From: a virus
IMG/VR virus record: IMGVR_UViG_3300042350_000169
Coordinates: 1-25,452 of that record
Reading direction: 5' to 3' (one strand)
Length of the DNA stretch: 25,452 nucleotides
The notes under the pieces were generated by a model. That model had not been told where the DNA came from, ran no database searches, and was given only the letters and a program-made list of their open reading frames with translations. Made by a program: the position numbers and the translations under genes. Positions 15,395 to 22,484 of the stretch are shown here, in pieces (position 1 is the stretch's first letter; the number at the start of each line of letters is the position of its first letter).

Positions 15395-16444
15395 TTAAAA
15401 ATTTGCCGACCGTAACGCATTTGCGATAACAGCTCGGCGGTCTGATTGACTGACTGGGCCAGAGACTGATGCACCGGGTGCGCCTCTTACCTGTACAGCC
15501 GCTTGTCTTGCTTTCTGTACTTGATTCTGTGCGGCGTAGCTTTGTTGCTGTTGAGCAAATAAACTTTGTGCCAATTGTGGATCAAGTCTTACAGCGGTTT
15601 CATATGCCACCTGCAATTTCTCGCGTTCTGACATATGACTAATGTCCCCTAGTACCTGCGGCGCTTGGAGAAGCGACAACATACGGTCTTGGACTGCCTC
15701 AAAGTGCGCGTTTGCGGGGTCGCTCGCAAACTGCTGGATTACAGAGAGTGCTCTGTTTTCATTCTGTTTCTGTGCTTCGTACTGCGACTGCGTGATGTGT
15801 TGCGTCAGTTGCTGTACTTGTTGCGCCAGTTGATTGTAGTGAGAATCTTGCTGTGGTGGTGCTTCGCCGCCAAAATAAGCAGCCACCTGATCCAATGGAA
15901 TTTGGAACTGCTGAATCATTTGGGCGACCGCTTGCGACTTTTGCTGTGGTGTGCCTGTTCTCAGCAATGCCGCAGTCTGGAGCAATGGGCCAATAGCTTG
16001 CGCGGGCGTACTGCCCTCATTCCGCAAAATCCATTCATACGGCGCAAATTGCTCGGTGATTGCCCGAGCCTCAGCGTCTCGTTGCTTATATGAGGTGATG
16101 CCCTTTTCGTAGTCAGCATCCCGCTGGGCAAAGGCTTGCTGTAACTCAGGCGGAGCTTTTTCCCAATGTTCTTTCAGCTCAAGGCGCAAAGATTTAGGCA
16201 TCTCAGTTCTAGGCTTGTCAGCCATCTGGGGCGCTTGGGTCTGGTCAGTTGGAAACTTAGGGGCAAACTTGCCACCCTCTCGGGGCTGGCTTGCGGCGTG
16301 TTTGCCACGGTTTGTCGGTGTCTTTGTCAGCGCCTCACGAATCGTGTCGGCTCTGCTTTGCGGCTCTGCTTGGGGCGCTTCGACCGCTGGAGTTTCGGGT
16401 GCTGGTGTTTCTACTGTGTCGGGTGCGACAACTTCGTTTTCCAT
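15395..16444 (-). CDS. Capsid assembly scaffolding protein
   Basis: A 349-residue acidic, Gln/Ala/Pro/Glu-rich protein with long helical coiled-coil segments, for example at about residues 200-240 (QLAQQVQQLTQHITQSQYEA) and 250-330 (VQKARQAAVQVRGAPG toward the end). The N-terminal 85 residues are disordered and Pro-rich with charged runs; the middle (HWEKAPPELQQAFAQRDADY) is a helix often seen in phage scaffolds. It lies directly upstream of the coat gene, the standard slot for a scaffold. The start at ATG 16444 shares its A with the upstream TGA; a GTG one codon earlier is open, but AAGGA sits seven bases before the ATG. Scaffold is assigned by composition, helicity and position, with high but not complete confidence. 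Confidence 0.8.
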   Translation of the reverse strand: MENEVVAPDTVETPAPETPAVEAPQAEPQSRADTIREALTKTPTNRGKHAASQPREGGKFAPKFPTDQTQAPQMADKPRTEMPKSLRLELKEHWEKAPPELQQAFAQRDADYEKGITSYKQRDAEARAITEQFAPYEWILRNEGSTPAQAIGPLLQTAALLRTGTPQQKSQAVAQMIQQFQIPLDQVAAYFGGEAPPQQDSHYNQLAQQVQQLTQHITQSQYEAQKQNENRALSVIQQFASDPANAHFEAVQDRMLSLLQAPQVLGDISHMSEREKLQVAYETAVRLDPQLAQSLFAQQQQSYAAQNQVQKARQAAVQVRGAPGASVSGPVSQSDRRAVIANALRSANF

Positions 16445-16866
16445 CACTTCATCCTTTTCATTTGTTCCAAAGTCATTTTGATCATCTCCTTGCGCTCAGG
16501 CATGGGACGGTTGTGTAAACGGTTTGCCATCTCTACGTTTAGGTTAGACATCTTAACAGGAGCAATCGGTGCGCCGGGTCGATCAAACTCTTGCACGGTC
16601 GCCAATTGTCCGCGCAGCCTGTCTCGGTGCGCTTCCTTTTTCTTGTTCCATTCTTGTTGGGCATACTTAACGTCAGAATGTCCCATTTCGATTGAATCGG
16701 TGCGCTTGAGGTGGTCACGCCACTGCTTTCTGCCCTCAATCATTACGCCATCAGGCGACATGAACGGGGCAATATCGCCCATCACTGCGGTGTATTCGCC
16801 AGATCGACCCTTAGATTTTTCGTAAGGCTCGCTACCGTCAGATGGAAATACCCAAGTTGTTCTCAC
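16444..16866 (-). CDS. Conserved phage head-region protein
   Basis: A 140-residue protein starting at a GTG that overlaps the upstream stop by four bases (GTGA). The middle part has GDIAPFMSPDGVMIEGRKQW followed by RDHLKRTDSIEMGHSDV, matching a recurring phage pattern (DI.PF.SP.G..I.SR...R.H..R) that I recall as an unassigned family in environmental phages near head genes. The C-terminal part is basic and helical with QEWNKKKEAHRDRLRG, and it ends in MTLEQMKRMK. No Cys pairs are present, so it is not a zinc-ribbon protein. It lies directly upstream of the scaffold. It may be a small packaging or assembly factor, but nothing in the sequence proves it. Confidence 0.7.
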   Translation of the reverse strand: MRTTWVFPSDGSEPYEKSKGRSGEYTAVMGDIAPFMSPDGVMIEGRKQWRDHLKRTDSIEMGHSDVKYAQQEWNKKKEAHRDRLRGQLATVQEFDRPGAPIAPVKMSNLNVEMANRLHNRPMPERKEMIKMTLEQMKRMK

Positions 16867-17225
16867 ATAAGCTCCAAAATCATTGCGACATCTTCTTCAT
16901 CACGTTTTAGCTTAACACGCACTTCAAGGTCTTTAACCCGTTGCATGAGCAAATCATAATCAATTTGTTTTCTGACCGCAACCTCTATTGTTTGCGCGGG
17001 TGCTGTGGTGATTTCTTCTCTGACCTCGGGCGGTAGGCCAAATAGCGCTTCTTGCAGTTTACGTTTACGTTGCGCCTCTAGCTTGCGGTCTTTTGCCCAT
17101 TGTTCGTCACGCTTCTTTTCGTCAAAGCCAAAGTGACCACCTAATGGAGCTTCAATCGGTATCGGCGCTCCACTAAGGTTTATTGTGGCAAATGGCAACT
17201 CCGCAAACGATGCGAAACCAAACAC
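16863..17225 (-). CDS. Small head-region protein of unknown function
   Basis: A 120-residue protein with GTG start 17225, directly after the upstream TAA and behind a G-rich site (GGGGGG). The N terminus (FGFASFAELPFATINL) is a short hydrophobic aromatic segment that resembles a start seen in other phage proteins (FGF..F...PFA). The rest is charged and helical: RDEQWAKDRKLEAQRKRKLQ, LPPEVREEIT, QIDYDLLMQRVKDLEVRVK and a final DEEDVAMILELM, together a coiled-coil candidate. It could be a scaffold accessory or a minor structural protein, but I do not recognise its family. It is translated in the portal-to-capsid operon with coupled stops on both sides. Confidence 0.65.
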   Translation of the reverse strand: MFGFASFAELPFATINLSGAPIPIEAPLGGHFGFDEKKRDEQWAKDRKLEAQRKRKLQEALFGLPPEVREEITTAPAQTIEVAVRKQIDYDLLMQRVKDLEVRVKLKRDEEDVAMILELM

Positions 17226-18098
17226 TTACGCCCCCCAAGTGGCAGATGGTGCGGCAGTCACCCATAAATTGGTTGCCGAGCTGTAAACCAATATATCGCC
17301 ATCATTTGGGTTTTGTGCCGACACATTGTGCAACTCATCCATTTCGTAGCCGTTTTGGATGTTGACCTCAATTGAGCCTTGATTTTGATGGCTGCGGGTC
17401 ACAACGCCTATATAAACCAAGTGGTTAGGCGCATATTGTTTGGTAGATGTGTACTCGCCAGCTACTGAAGAACTTAAATAAAGCTGTGTGCCAGCGGCAT
17501 ACGCAAAAGTATCTAGCCCTGCAATGTCGCCAGCCAAGATCACATAACCATTGTTACTTGTTGAAATATCTGCCAGAACCAAACCAAATGTTTGAGCAGA
17601 ACTAATGTCGCTTGTTGCAATAGCTTTGGTTACGGTGGGTTTGTTGCCAGAAGCGCCACTAATGTAGACAACCGTTCCCTTTGTCAAAAGTGCGCCGGTT
17701 TCATTGCGAACCTCAGAAATCAATCTCGGTGAGGAATAAACCTTTGCTTCAACTTCAGAACCAGTTTGGTTAATTGTGACGCTACCATCATCCGACACAA
17801 TAGAAGTTATTGTGTGTTCAGCAGGCAAGGTGACAAATACATCCTTTGTGCCAGCCGCAAGATCAAGTTTTGAGCCTGTGGATGAGGAAATTACGGTTGT
17901 TCTGGCTAGTGTCCCGCTGGAATACGTCCCGATTCCCACCTCCCACTGCGTACCGCCTGCAATGGTGTAATAGGTTGTATTGGCGTTGCCAATGACCGCA
18001 AATGACTGAAAGCCCTCAATTGAGCCATCCAGCGTGATCGTCCCAGTCCCTGTGGAGGTGGTGGTCTGTCTTACCCGATCAGCAAGGACAAGGCTCAT
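17226..18098 (-). CDS. Virion surface/fiber-type structural protein
   Basis: A 290-residue beta-rich protein. The N-terminal 90 residues (LADRVRQTTTSTGTGTITLD, GFQSFAVIG, WEVGIGTYSSGTLARTTVIS, TKDVFVTLPAEH) match a domain I recall from many environmental phage structural proteins. From about residue 130 a second module (GTVVYISGASGNKPTVTKAI, FGLVLADIS, GDIAGLDTFAYAAGTQLYLS, HLVYIGVVTRSHQNQGSIEV) resembles capsid-decoration or head-fiber-type folds. It lies between portal and head-assembly genes, so it is probably a head-associated or receptor-contacting protein rather than a tail fiber. It starts on the portal stop (ATGA) without a clear ribosome-binding site, so translation is likely coupled. 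The exact location in the particle is not known. Confidence 0.65.
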   Translation of the reverse strand: MSLVLADRVRQTTTSTGTGTITLDGSIEGFQSFAVIGNANTTYYTIAGGTQWEVGIGTYSSGTLARTTVISSSTGSKLDLAAGTKDVFVTLPAEHTITSIVSDDGSVTINQTGSEVEAKVYSSPRLISEVRNETGALLTKGTVVYISGASGNKPTVTKAIATSDISSAQTFGLVLADISTSNNGYVILAGDIAGLDTFAYAAGTQLYLSSSVAGEYTSTKQYAPNHLVYIGVVTRSHQNQGSIEVNIQNGYEMDELHNVSAQNPNDGDILVYSSATNLWVTAAPSATWGA

Positions 18099-20395
18099 GC
18101 TGTTTCTACGCCTATGACAAGACCGTCAGCACCCCTGATGACTTTCTTGGGCGCGGTAAGCCTTTGCATGGCCTCACCAATGTTTTGCATAGATTCACCA
18201 TGCAGGTTTGCCATGTTGTCGTGCAAGGCGGTTATTTTGTCCATTGCTTGAACAATTGTGCCGCCCAGCTCGTTGGTTATTTGTGCAGCCGCTGCTTCAA
18301 CCACTGGTAAATCGACACCGGGATTGCTACCAATCCTTGCCACCATGATCTTAGTCGCTGCATCAAGCTCTGCTTTCCATCGCTCATATTCTTCCCTTCC
18401 AGCCATCTCTCTGGCTTTGATTTGAAGCTCATTGTTCTGCTTAATTGTTTCAAAATCGGCTTTCATCTGAGCCAATTGCATCTCAGCCTCGACCTTTGCT
18501 TGGTGCATCTGCATCTCAAGCTGTGCCTTGCCTTGTTCAATCTGTGCCTGCGCTTGCATCTTCATTTGCTCAGTTTGCGCTTGTGCTTGCATCCGCATTT
18601 GCTCTGCTTGCTGTTCAGCTTGCATCTGAAGCATCTCGGGCGGCGGGCCGGGCTGTTGCTGTGTTGCAGCATTTGCCTTGTCTTGCAGGGCTTTCATTGC
18701 CCTTTCAACCGCGCTCTCCAATCCCCGACCAGCTCTAAACCGGCGTACAAGGAATAACAGCATCTCGGAAGCCATAGGCAAAGTTTCAGGCGCTTGGGTA
18801 ATCATGGGGATTGCCTCACGCAAGAACAAACCAATAGCTTGGATGGCCTCTTGTGCGCCTTGCTTTTCTGCCTGCTCATCAATCTGAGCCAAACTGTCGG
18901 CTTCAACCGCAATGTGGAAGTCGCGGATGGTGCTGTTCGATAGCATCTCCAATGCCGCTTGCAACCTTTGCGGGTCTTGACCGTCTGGTGTATTCATCAC
19001 CCCAGACATCTGCACAATCAACTCGGGCGGGTAAAACTTACAGATAACTTGCGCTTTGAGCTTAAAGATGTCAGTGGCAAACCGAGCCACATCGCCTTGA
19101 CTGCTCTTTAACCGCAAGCTACCAAAGTTGGCCTTGAGCTGTTGAGCACCGAGGGTTTCCTGAGCCTTAGACGATCCACGCAAGATGTCCGATATGCCCA
19201 TAATCTCGTAGATCGACTGCTTGACCTGTTCTCTGGCTGCGTACAACTCCCGCAAGGTCACAATGATCTGCGAGGTGTCCATCATGTCGATAGCGCCCTT
19301 TAAGCCGCCCTTTTCCGACATTGCCGCCCATCCAGTCACTGGGAATAGCTTGTTGTCCACGCCCTCGCTAAACATCCGCGCCAGCTCTTTAAACTCAGCA
19401 TTGAACACGCCAACCGCTTTACAGGCTTTTGTCAGCAAGTAAATGCGTTGCGTTAAGTTGTCCAACTCTTGCGCCTGATCCTCGTATTCACAGTAATCAG
19501 GTACAGGAATCATTGTGCCGGTGGTGGTGGTCGCCATCAACGGCTTAGGGCATGGGAAGAATTCTTCCAGCTCTAACGGGTCATCACGCTCATCTAATGC
19601 CTGTGGATAACCTTTGGCAATCCAGCAGACTTTGGCGGTGCGCTTGTTCCAAATCTCATAGACCATCGCCTTTTTGTCGTAGGTCATCTTGGCGGTCAAT
19701 GGATTCTTGCCGTCCATGTCGGTGTTTGAGCTGGTCAGGCTGACGTTGTTGAATACGTCACCAAAGCGCTCTACACCCTCCTCCTTGGTCATGTAGACAG
19801 CGCGAGCCACCCACCAAACCTCATCCCATGTGCGGGCGGGTGAATGCAAGAAGTCTGACCAGTAAACGTAATCAATGGGGCTGTGAGCTGCGTCAATGCG
19901 CTCTGTCGGGTCTTCAATCGTGTTGTAGACCTGCGCTTCGTCCTGTTCCATCTCGCCCTCAACCTCGGGGCGGTCATTGACAATCACAGGCTCGTACCGA
20001 ATCCATGCTGTACCGCGACCGGGCAGCAATCTGTCCTGAACCGCACCAGACATGGCAGCATCAAAGTCACCGAATTGCATGGTCTCGTATTCCATGACAC
20101 GCTCAAGCATCGTAGAGGCCAATCGACCCACAGGGTCTTGATCCATGTATCTGCGTGAGACTTCGGGCTTGGCTTGTCTGCCGTACAGGGCGGGGAATAG
20201 CACTTGAATGTTTGACCACAGGATGTTGAACTTCATCCTTGGCATCTCTATGGCATCACGCTCATCCCGATACCGCTTGACAACCTTTAAGCCGCGCTTT
20301 TCCCACTTATCAAAAATCTTGATGGCGGTCTCAATCTGGTCGTGCCAGTACGGGCCTGAGTCTTCCCCCTCGTATGCGCCGTTTTCTGCGTACAT
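18095..20395 (-). CDS. Portal protein
   Basis: A 766-residue protein of the size of podoviral portals (T7 536, P22 725). The N-terminal part has WEKRGLKVVKRYRDERDA, MKFNILWSNIQVLFPALYGR and QAKPEVSRRY, a pattern typical of phage portals, then the wing region (FGDFDAAMSGAVQDRLLPG, GTAWIRYEP) and EDPTERIDAAHSPIDYVYW. The middle has YPQALDERDDPL, VGVFNAEF and AREQVKQSIYEIMGISDI with LRGSSKAQETLGAQQLKANF, the clip/stem-helix signature of portals. After about residue 590 a long Gln/Met/Ala-rich coiled coil contains three near-perfect 11-residue repeats (18506-18604), then a helical tail. The start lacks a strong ribosome-binding site, but its TGATATG junction suggests coupling. It follows the terminase genes as expected. 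Confidence 0.9.
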   Translation of the reverse strand: MYAENGAYEGEDSGPYWHDQIETAIKIFDKWEKRGLKVVKRYRDERDAIEMPRMKFNILWSNIQVLFPALYGRQAKPEVSRRYMDQDPVGRLASTMLERVMEYETMQFGDFDAAMSGAVQDRLLPGRGTAWIRYEPVIVNDRPEVEGEMEQDEAQVYNTIEDPTERIDAAHSPIDYVYWSDFLHSPARTWDEVWWVARAVYMTKEEGVERFGDVFNNVSLTSSNTDMDGKNPLTAKMTYDKKAMVYEIWNKRTAKVCWIAKGYPQALDERDDPLELEEFFPCPKPLMATTTTGTMIPVPDYCEYEDQAQELDNLTQRIYLLTKACKAVGVFNAEFKELARMFSEGVDNKLFPVTGWAAMSEKGGLKGAIDMMDTSQIIVTLRELYAAREQVKQSIYEIMGISDILRGSSKAQETLGAQQLKANFGSLRLKSSQGDVARFATDIFKLKAQVICKFYPPELIVQMSGVMNTPDGQDPQRLQAALEMLSNSTIRDFHIAVEADSLAQIDEQAEKQGAQEAIQAIGLFLREAIPMITQAPETLPMASEMLLFLVRRFRAGRGLESAVERAMKALQDKANAATQQQPGPPPEMLQMQAEQQAEQMRMQAQAQTEQMKMQAQAQIEQGKAQLEMQMHQAKVEAEMQLAQMKADFETIKQNNELQIKAREMAGREEYERWKAELDAATKIMVARIGSNPGVDLPVVEAAAAQITNELGGTIVQAMDKITALHDNMANLHGESMQNIGEAMQRLTAPKKVIRGADGLVIGVETA
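18506..18604 (-). repeat. Three 33-base imperfect direct repeats in the portal coiled coil
   Basis: On the minus strand, three 33-base units begin at 18604, 18571 and 18538 and encode EQMRMQAQAQT, EQMKMQAQAQI and EQGKAQLEMQM (portal residues 598-630). The first two units differ at few positions; the third has diverged. Eleven-residue repeats favour a near-straight (hendecad) coiled coil, so this may be the portal barrel or tail helix. The repeats are inside the reading frame and keep it open. Confidence 0.75.
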
Positions 20396-20396
20396 A

Positions 20397-20672
20397 TCAG
20401 TTACCGCTAGAGAAGAAGAACGTCACATCTAATGTGCTGCCTATGGTTGCGTGTAGGTTTGATCCCACGTTGGCAGGGAATCGGTGAAACCCAATGGCTG
20501 GCGTGATCGTGCCAGACATGACCGCACCGCTTGCGCCACCATCCTTGAGCACCAAAGTGCCTGAGCTGGTGTTATTAACGTAGAAACCAATCAACTGGCA
20601 AGGGCCAGTGCTGACTGCGCCTGTGCTGGTGATGTTTTTGTATCCACCTACTTCTGCTACTGGCTGGCTCAT
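20397..20672 (-). CDS. Small beta-rich phage protein between terminase and portal
   Basis: A 91-residue protein: YKNITSTGAVSTGPCQLIGF, YVNNTSSGTLVLKDGG, GTITPAIGFHRFPANVG and ATIGSTLDVTFFFS. I recall this pattern (ISGTITPA..GFH.FP...) as a frequent small open frame in environmental phages, often near terminase or structural genes. It is almost all beta strands and has a single Cys. It starts on the large-terminase stop (ATGA) with AGAGGA six bases upstream and ends one base from the portal start. It may be a capsid or head-decoration component, but I cannot tell from sequence. Confidence 0.75.
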   Translation of the reverse strand: MSQPVAEVGGYKNITSTGAVSTGPCQLIGFYVNNTSSGTLVLKDGGASGAVMSGTITPAIGFHRFPANVGSNLHATIGSTLDVTFFFSSGN

Positions 20673-21988
20673 ATGCGTTCCTCTTTATGTTGCATCTCAT
20701 ATTCCCACAGCTCATCAAGTGTGATGGTTTGCAGGGTCTTGCCCTTGGGCGGTGTTTGATCTCTTGCCTCTTGTCGATAGGCTACTGCCAACATTCTAAA
20801 CGCATCTGCGGGGTGTGAGCACCAGTCGTGGCGTGGAGTTTGACGAAAAGTTTTCTTGTCTTCATCGTATTCTCGCTGGTATTGCCTTAACGCTTCCAGC
20901 CCCTCATCGCATCTAGAGTCAAAGTAACAGATGGGCAGGATCATCCTTACCGCTTGGATGCCGTCCTGTATGCCGATCTCAGGCACGATTGCCAGTTTGC
21001 TCATGCCGCCCAAATGTGCAGCCAACTGCTCGACAATCGACTTACCCCCCGAGGCCAAGGTTTTGGCTCTGGCATCATGCGGCAGAAAGTGGCGGGTGTA
21101 TCGGTAGCCCTTGGCTATAACCGTATTGGCTAATTCCTCAATGCTTGCGCCGCTGACAGCGTAATAGTCCATTACCCTGATCTCACCCCTAACCACCTGA
21201 TACCACCAAATTGCGGTGTCATCCCGATACCCTAAGTCCCATGCGGTGTAAACCGGCGCTTCTGGCTCAAACGGTAGCTCACAAATCCTGCCCTCATCAT
21301 CAGCCAAGCGCATTTCTTGACCGTAAAACGCCCCCAACAAGGCGGCATCAAAGCTGCACTCGTATTCTTGGTCGTATTGGTCTTGGCTTAACTGTGACCG
21401 AGCCGCCTGCAATTCTGAGTCGGGCAATATCTGGGACACGCTTGCGGGCAGCCTTAACAGAAACCAATCAGGCACTACTTGGCTTACCTTGTAGATGTCG
21501 TGGAACTGGTTTTTGCCTTTTGGCGTACCCCCAAACACAGCCCAGCCAAGGCGGTCAGACAATGTGGGGCGAATGACATTACCCCAAACGCTGGGCTTAA
21601 AGTCACCGTATTCATCAAGGTAAACGCCGTTAAAACCTAAGCCCCGCATAGCATCTGCGTTGTCAGAGCCAAACAGCATGATCTTTGCGCCATTGACTAA
21701 TTCCACGGCTAAGTCTGATTCATTGGTGGTTTTGGTAATGGGCGCGGCATAGTGTTTGATGTAATCCCACGCCACCCGCTTGGCTTGGCTGCGGAATGGG
21801 GCTATATAAGCGTATTGCGCCCCCCTGTGACCCTCGGTAATGGCTCGCTTGATCAAGTCGTTGATTGCCGCTACGGTCTTTCCAGCTCTACGGTGGGCAA
21901 CCAAACAAGACCAACGCTCAGTCCTGTTGTGAAATGGCATAAAAGCCGCCCTTGGGCTGTAGGGCAGGATTACTTCACGCCGCCCCAT
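20669..21988 (-). CDS. terL: Terminase large subunit
   Basis: The packaging ATPase-nuclease, 439 residues. Walker A is AHRRAGKT (31-38), Walker B GVYLDE (121-126), and the coupling motif GGTPKGKN (153-160). The C-terminal RNase H-like nuclease has its acidic residues at D251 (TAWDLGYRDDT), D305 (PHDAR) and D395 (HPADAFR). All expected catalytic residues are present, so it should be active. It powers DNA translocation into the procapsid and cuts the concatemer. The length is normal for phages that encode a small terminase next to it. The start, ATG 21988, lies 19 bases inside the small-subunit gene. The packaging strategy (pac or cos) cannot be decided from the window. Confidence 0.95.
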   Translation of the reverse strand: MGRREVILPYSPRAAFMPFHNRTERWSCLVAHRRAGKTVAAINDLIKRAITEGHRGAQYAYIAPFRSQAKRVAWDYIKHYAAPITKTTNESDLAVELVNGAKIMLFGSDNADAMRGLGFNGVYLDEYGDFKPSVWGNVIRPTLSDRLGWAVFGGTPKGKNQFHDIYKVSQVVPDWFLLRLPASVSQILPDSELQAARSQLSQDQYDQEYECSFDAALLGAFYGQEMRLADDEGRICELPFEPEAPVYTAWDLGYRDDTAIWWYQVVRGEIRVMDYYAVSGASIEELANTVIAKGYRYTRHFLPHDARAKTLASGGKSIVEQLAAHLGGMSKLAIVPEIGIQDGIQAVRMILPICYFDSRCDEGLEALRQYQREYDEDKKTFRQTPRHDWCSHPADAFRMLAVAYRQEARDQTPPKGKTLQTITLDELWEYEMQHKEERI

Positions 21989-22281
21989 GTCACCACCATT
22001 TCTACCGGCCCGTCATCTTTGCCGGTGATCTCAGTCCTTGCCAGCTTGGGTACATGGTATTCAACCACTGATTGAAATAGCTCAAAGGCTTTGGCAGGGT
22101 TTGGCTTTATATCGTGGTCAGGAACGCCGTTAGCGACCTGATCAAGCCAGTGCTCTAGGCGGTGTGAGTTGTTGTCAACAAACATGGCTATGGCTTGCCT
22201 AGCTTCAACTGTGCGCTTGTTTGGCAGTCCGGCGGGTCGGCCCGGCCCTGCTGTTGTTTTTTCACCTTTTTTAAACGGCAT
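21970..22281 (-). CDS. terS: Terminase small subunit (probable)
   Basis: A 103-residue protein directly upstream of terL and overlapping it by 19 bases, the standard position. The N-terminal FKKGEKTTAGPGRPAGLPNK is the basic GRP..G.PNK signature that precedes the DNA-binding helices of many phage small-terminase-like proteins. Then come EARQAIAMFVDNN and HRLEHWLDQVAN, with FELFQSVVEYHVPKLAR near 70-85. Its role would be to recognise the genome start and control the large subunit. It is short for a complete small subunit, so the oligomerisation part may be reduced. No clear ribosome-binding site precedes the ATG. The 41 bases upstream of it separate it from a divergent small gene. Confidence 0.75.
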   Translation of the reverse strand: MPFKKGEKTTAGPGRPAGLPNKRTVEARQAIAMFVDNNSHRLEHWLDQVANGVPDHDIKPNPAKAFELFQSVVEYHVPKLARTEITGKDDGPVEMVVTWGGVK

Positions 22282-22310
22282 ATGTTAAGGTTGCTTTACA
22301 ATATGGTTTT

Positions 22311-22315
22311 GGAGG
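22311..22315 (+). promoter_or_regulatory. Ribosome-binding site of the plus-strand small gene
   Basis: GGAGG lies seven bases before ATG 22323, the best-placed Shine-Dalgarno sequence near this junction and the main reason to accept the plus-strand gene. A TACAAT hexamer at 22297-22302 (one mismatch to TATAAT) is a possible -10 box, but no convincing -35 element was found. Confidence 0.65.
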
Positions 22316-22322
22316 ATTTGCA

Positions 22323-22484
22323 ATGAAACTGATTATAGTTAAGAAATCTAACTCTGGCTACACCGTTGAATTTGACCAAGAACTAGCCGATTCGCCAGAA
22401 GATGATCAGGACGCTTTTGTTGCTGATGCCATAGCCGCTTTAGAAGATAAGCTAATGTCGTTGCGGTATGACTCACTTTCTTGA
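22323..22484 (+). CDS. 53-residue acidic protein on the opposite strand (unknown)
   Basis: The only plus-strand gene I accept. It begins at ATG 22323 after a GGAGG site, ends TGA 22484 and encodes MKLIIVKKSNSGYTVEFDQE followed by an acidic middle (SPEDDQDAFVAD) and a short amphipathic helix (AIAALEDKLMSL). The predicted fold is a beta hairpin plus helix, with no family I recognise. It is divergent from terS (41 bases apart) and converges on the 518-residue gene, overlapping it by 12 bases at the 3' ends. This separates the non-structural genes at the right from the packaging/virion operon. Because it is so short, a regulator, inhibitor or host-interaction peptide is possible, but nothing in the sequence decides. 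The strong ribosome-binding site and codon pattern argue that it is translated. Confidence 0.7.
   Translation: MKLIIVKKSNSGYTVEFDQELADSPEDDQDAFVADAIAALEDKLMSLRYDSLS

Noticed and set aside
15665-16093. Plus-strand open frame of 142 codons opposite the scaffold
   Set aside because: Cys/Leu/Arg-rich composition typical of the reverse complement of a Gln/Ala-rich coding region.
16166-16825. Plus-strand open frame of 219 codons
   Set aside because: It lies opposite the scaffold and the gene before it, is rich in Cys, Arg, Ser and Leu like a shadow frame, has no family signature and would be antisense to well-supported genes.
18506-18604. Direct repeats considered as a CRISPR array
   Set aside because: Units are contiguous, imperfect, in frame and encode a coiled coil; no unique spacers lie between them.
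18422-18757. Leu/His/Cys-rich plus-strand frames opposite the portal tail
   Set aside because: They are the reverse reading of the Gln/Met-rich repeats in the portal gene.
22260-22310. Sigma-70-like promoter for the small plus-strand gene
   Set aside because: TACAAT at 22297-22302 is a fair -10 box, but no acceptable -35 lies 15-18 bases upstream, so I did not call a promoter.
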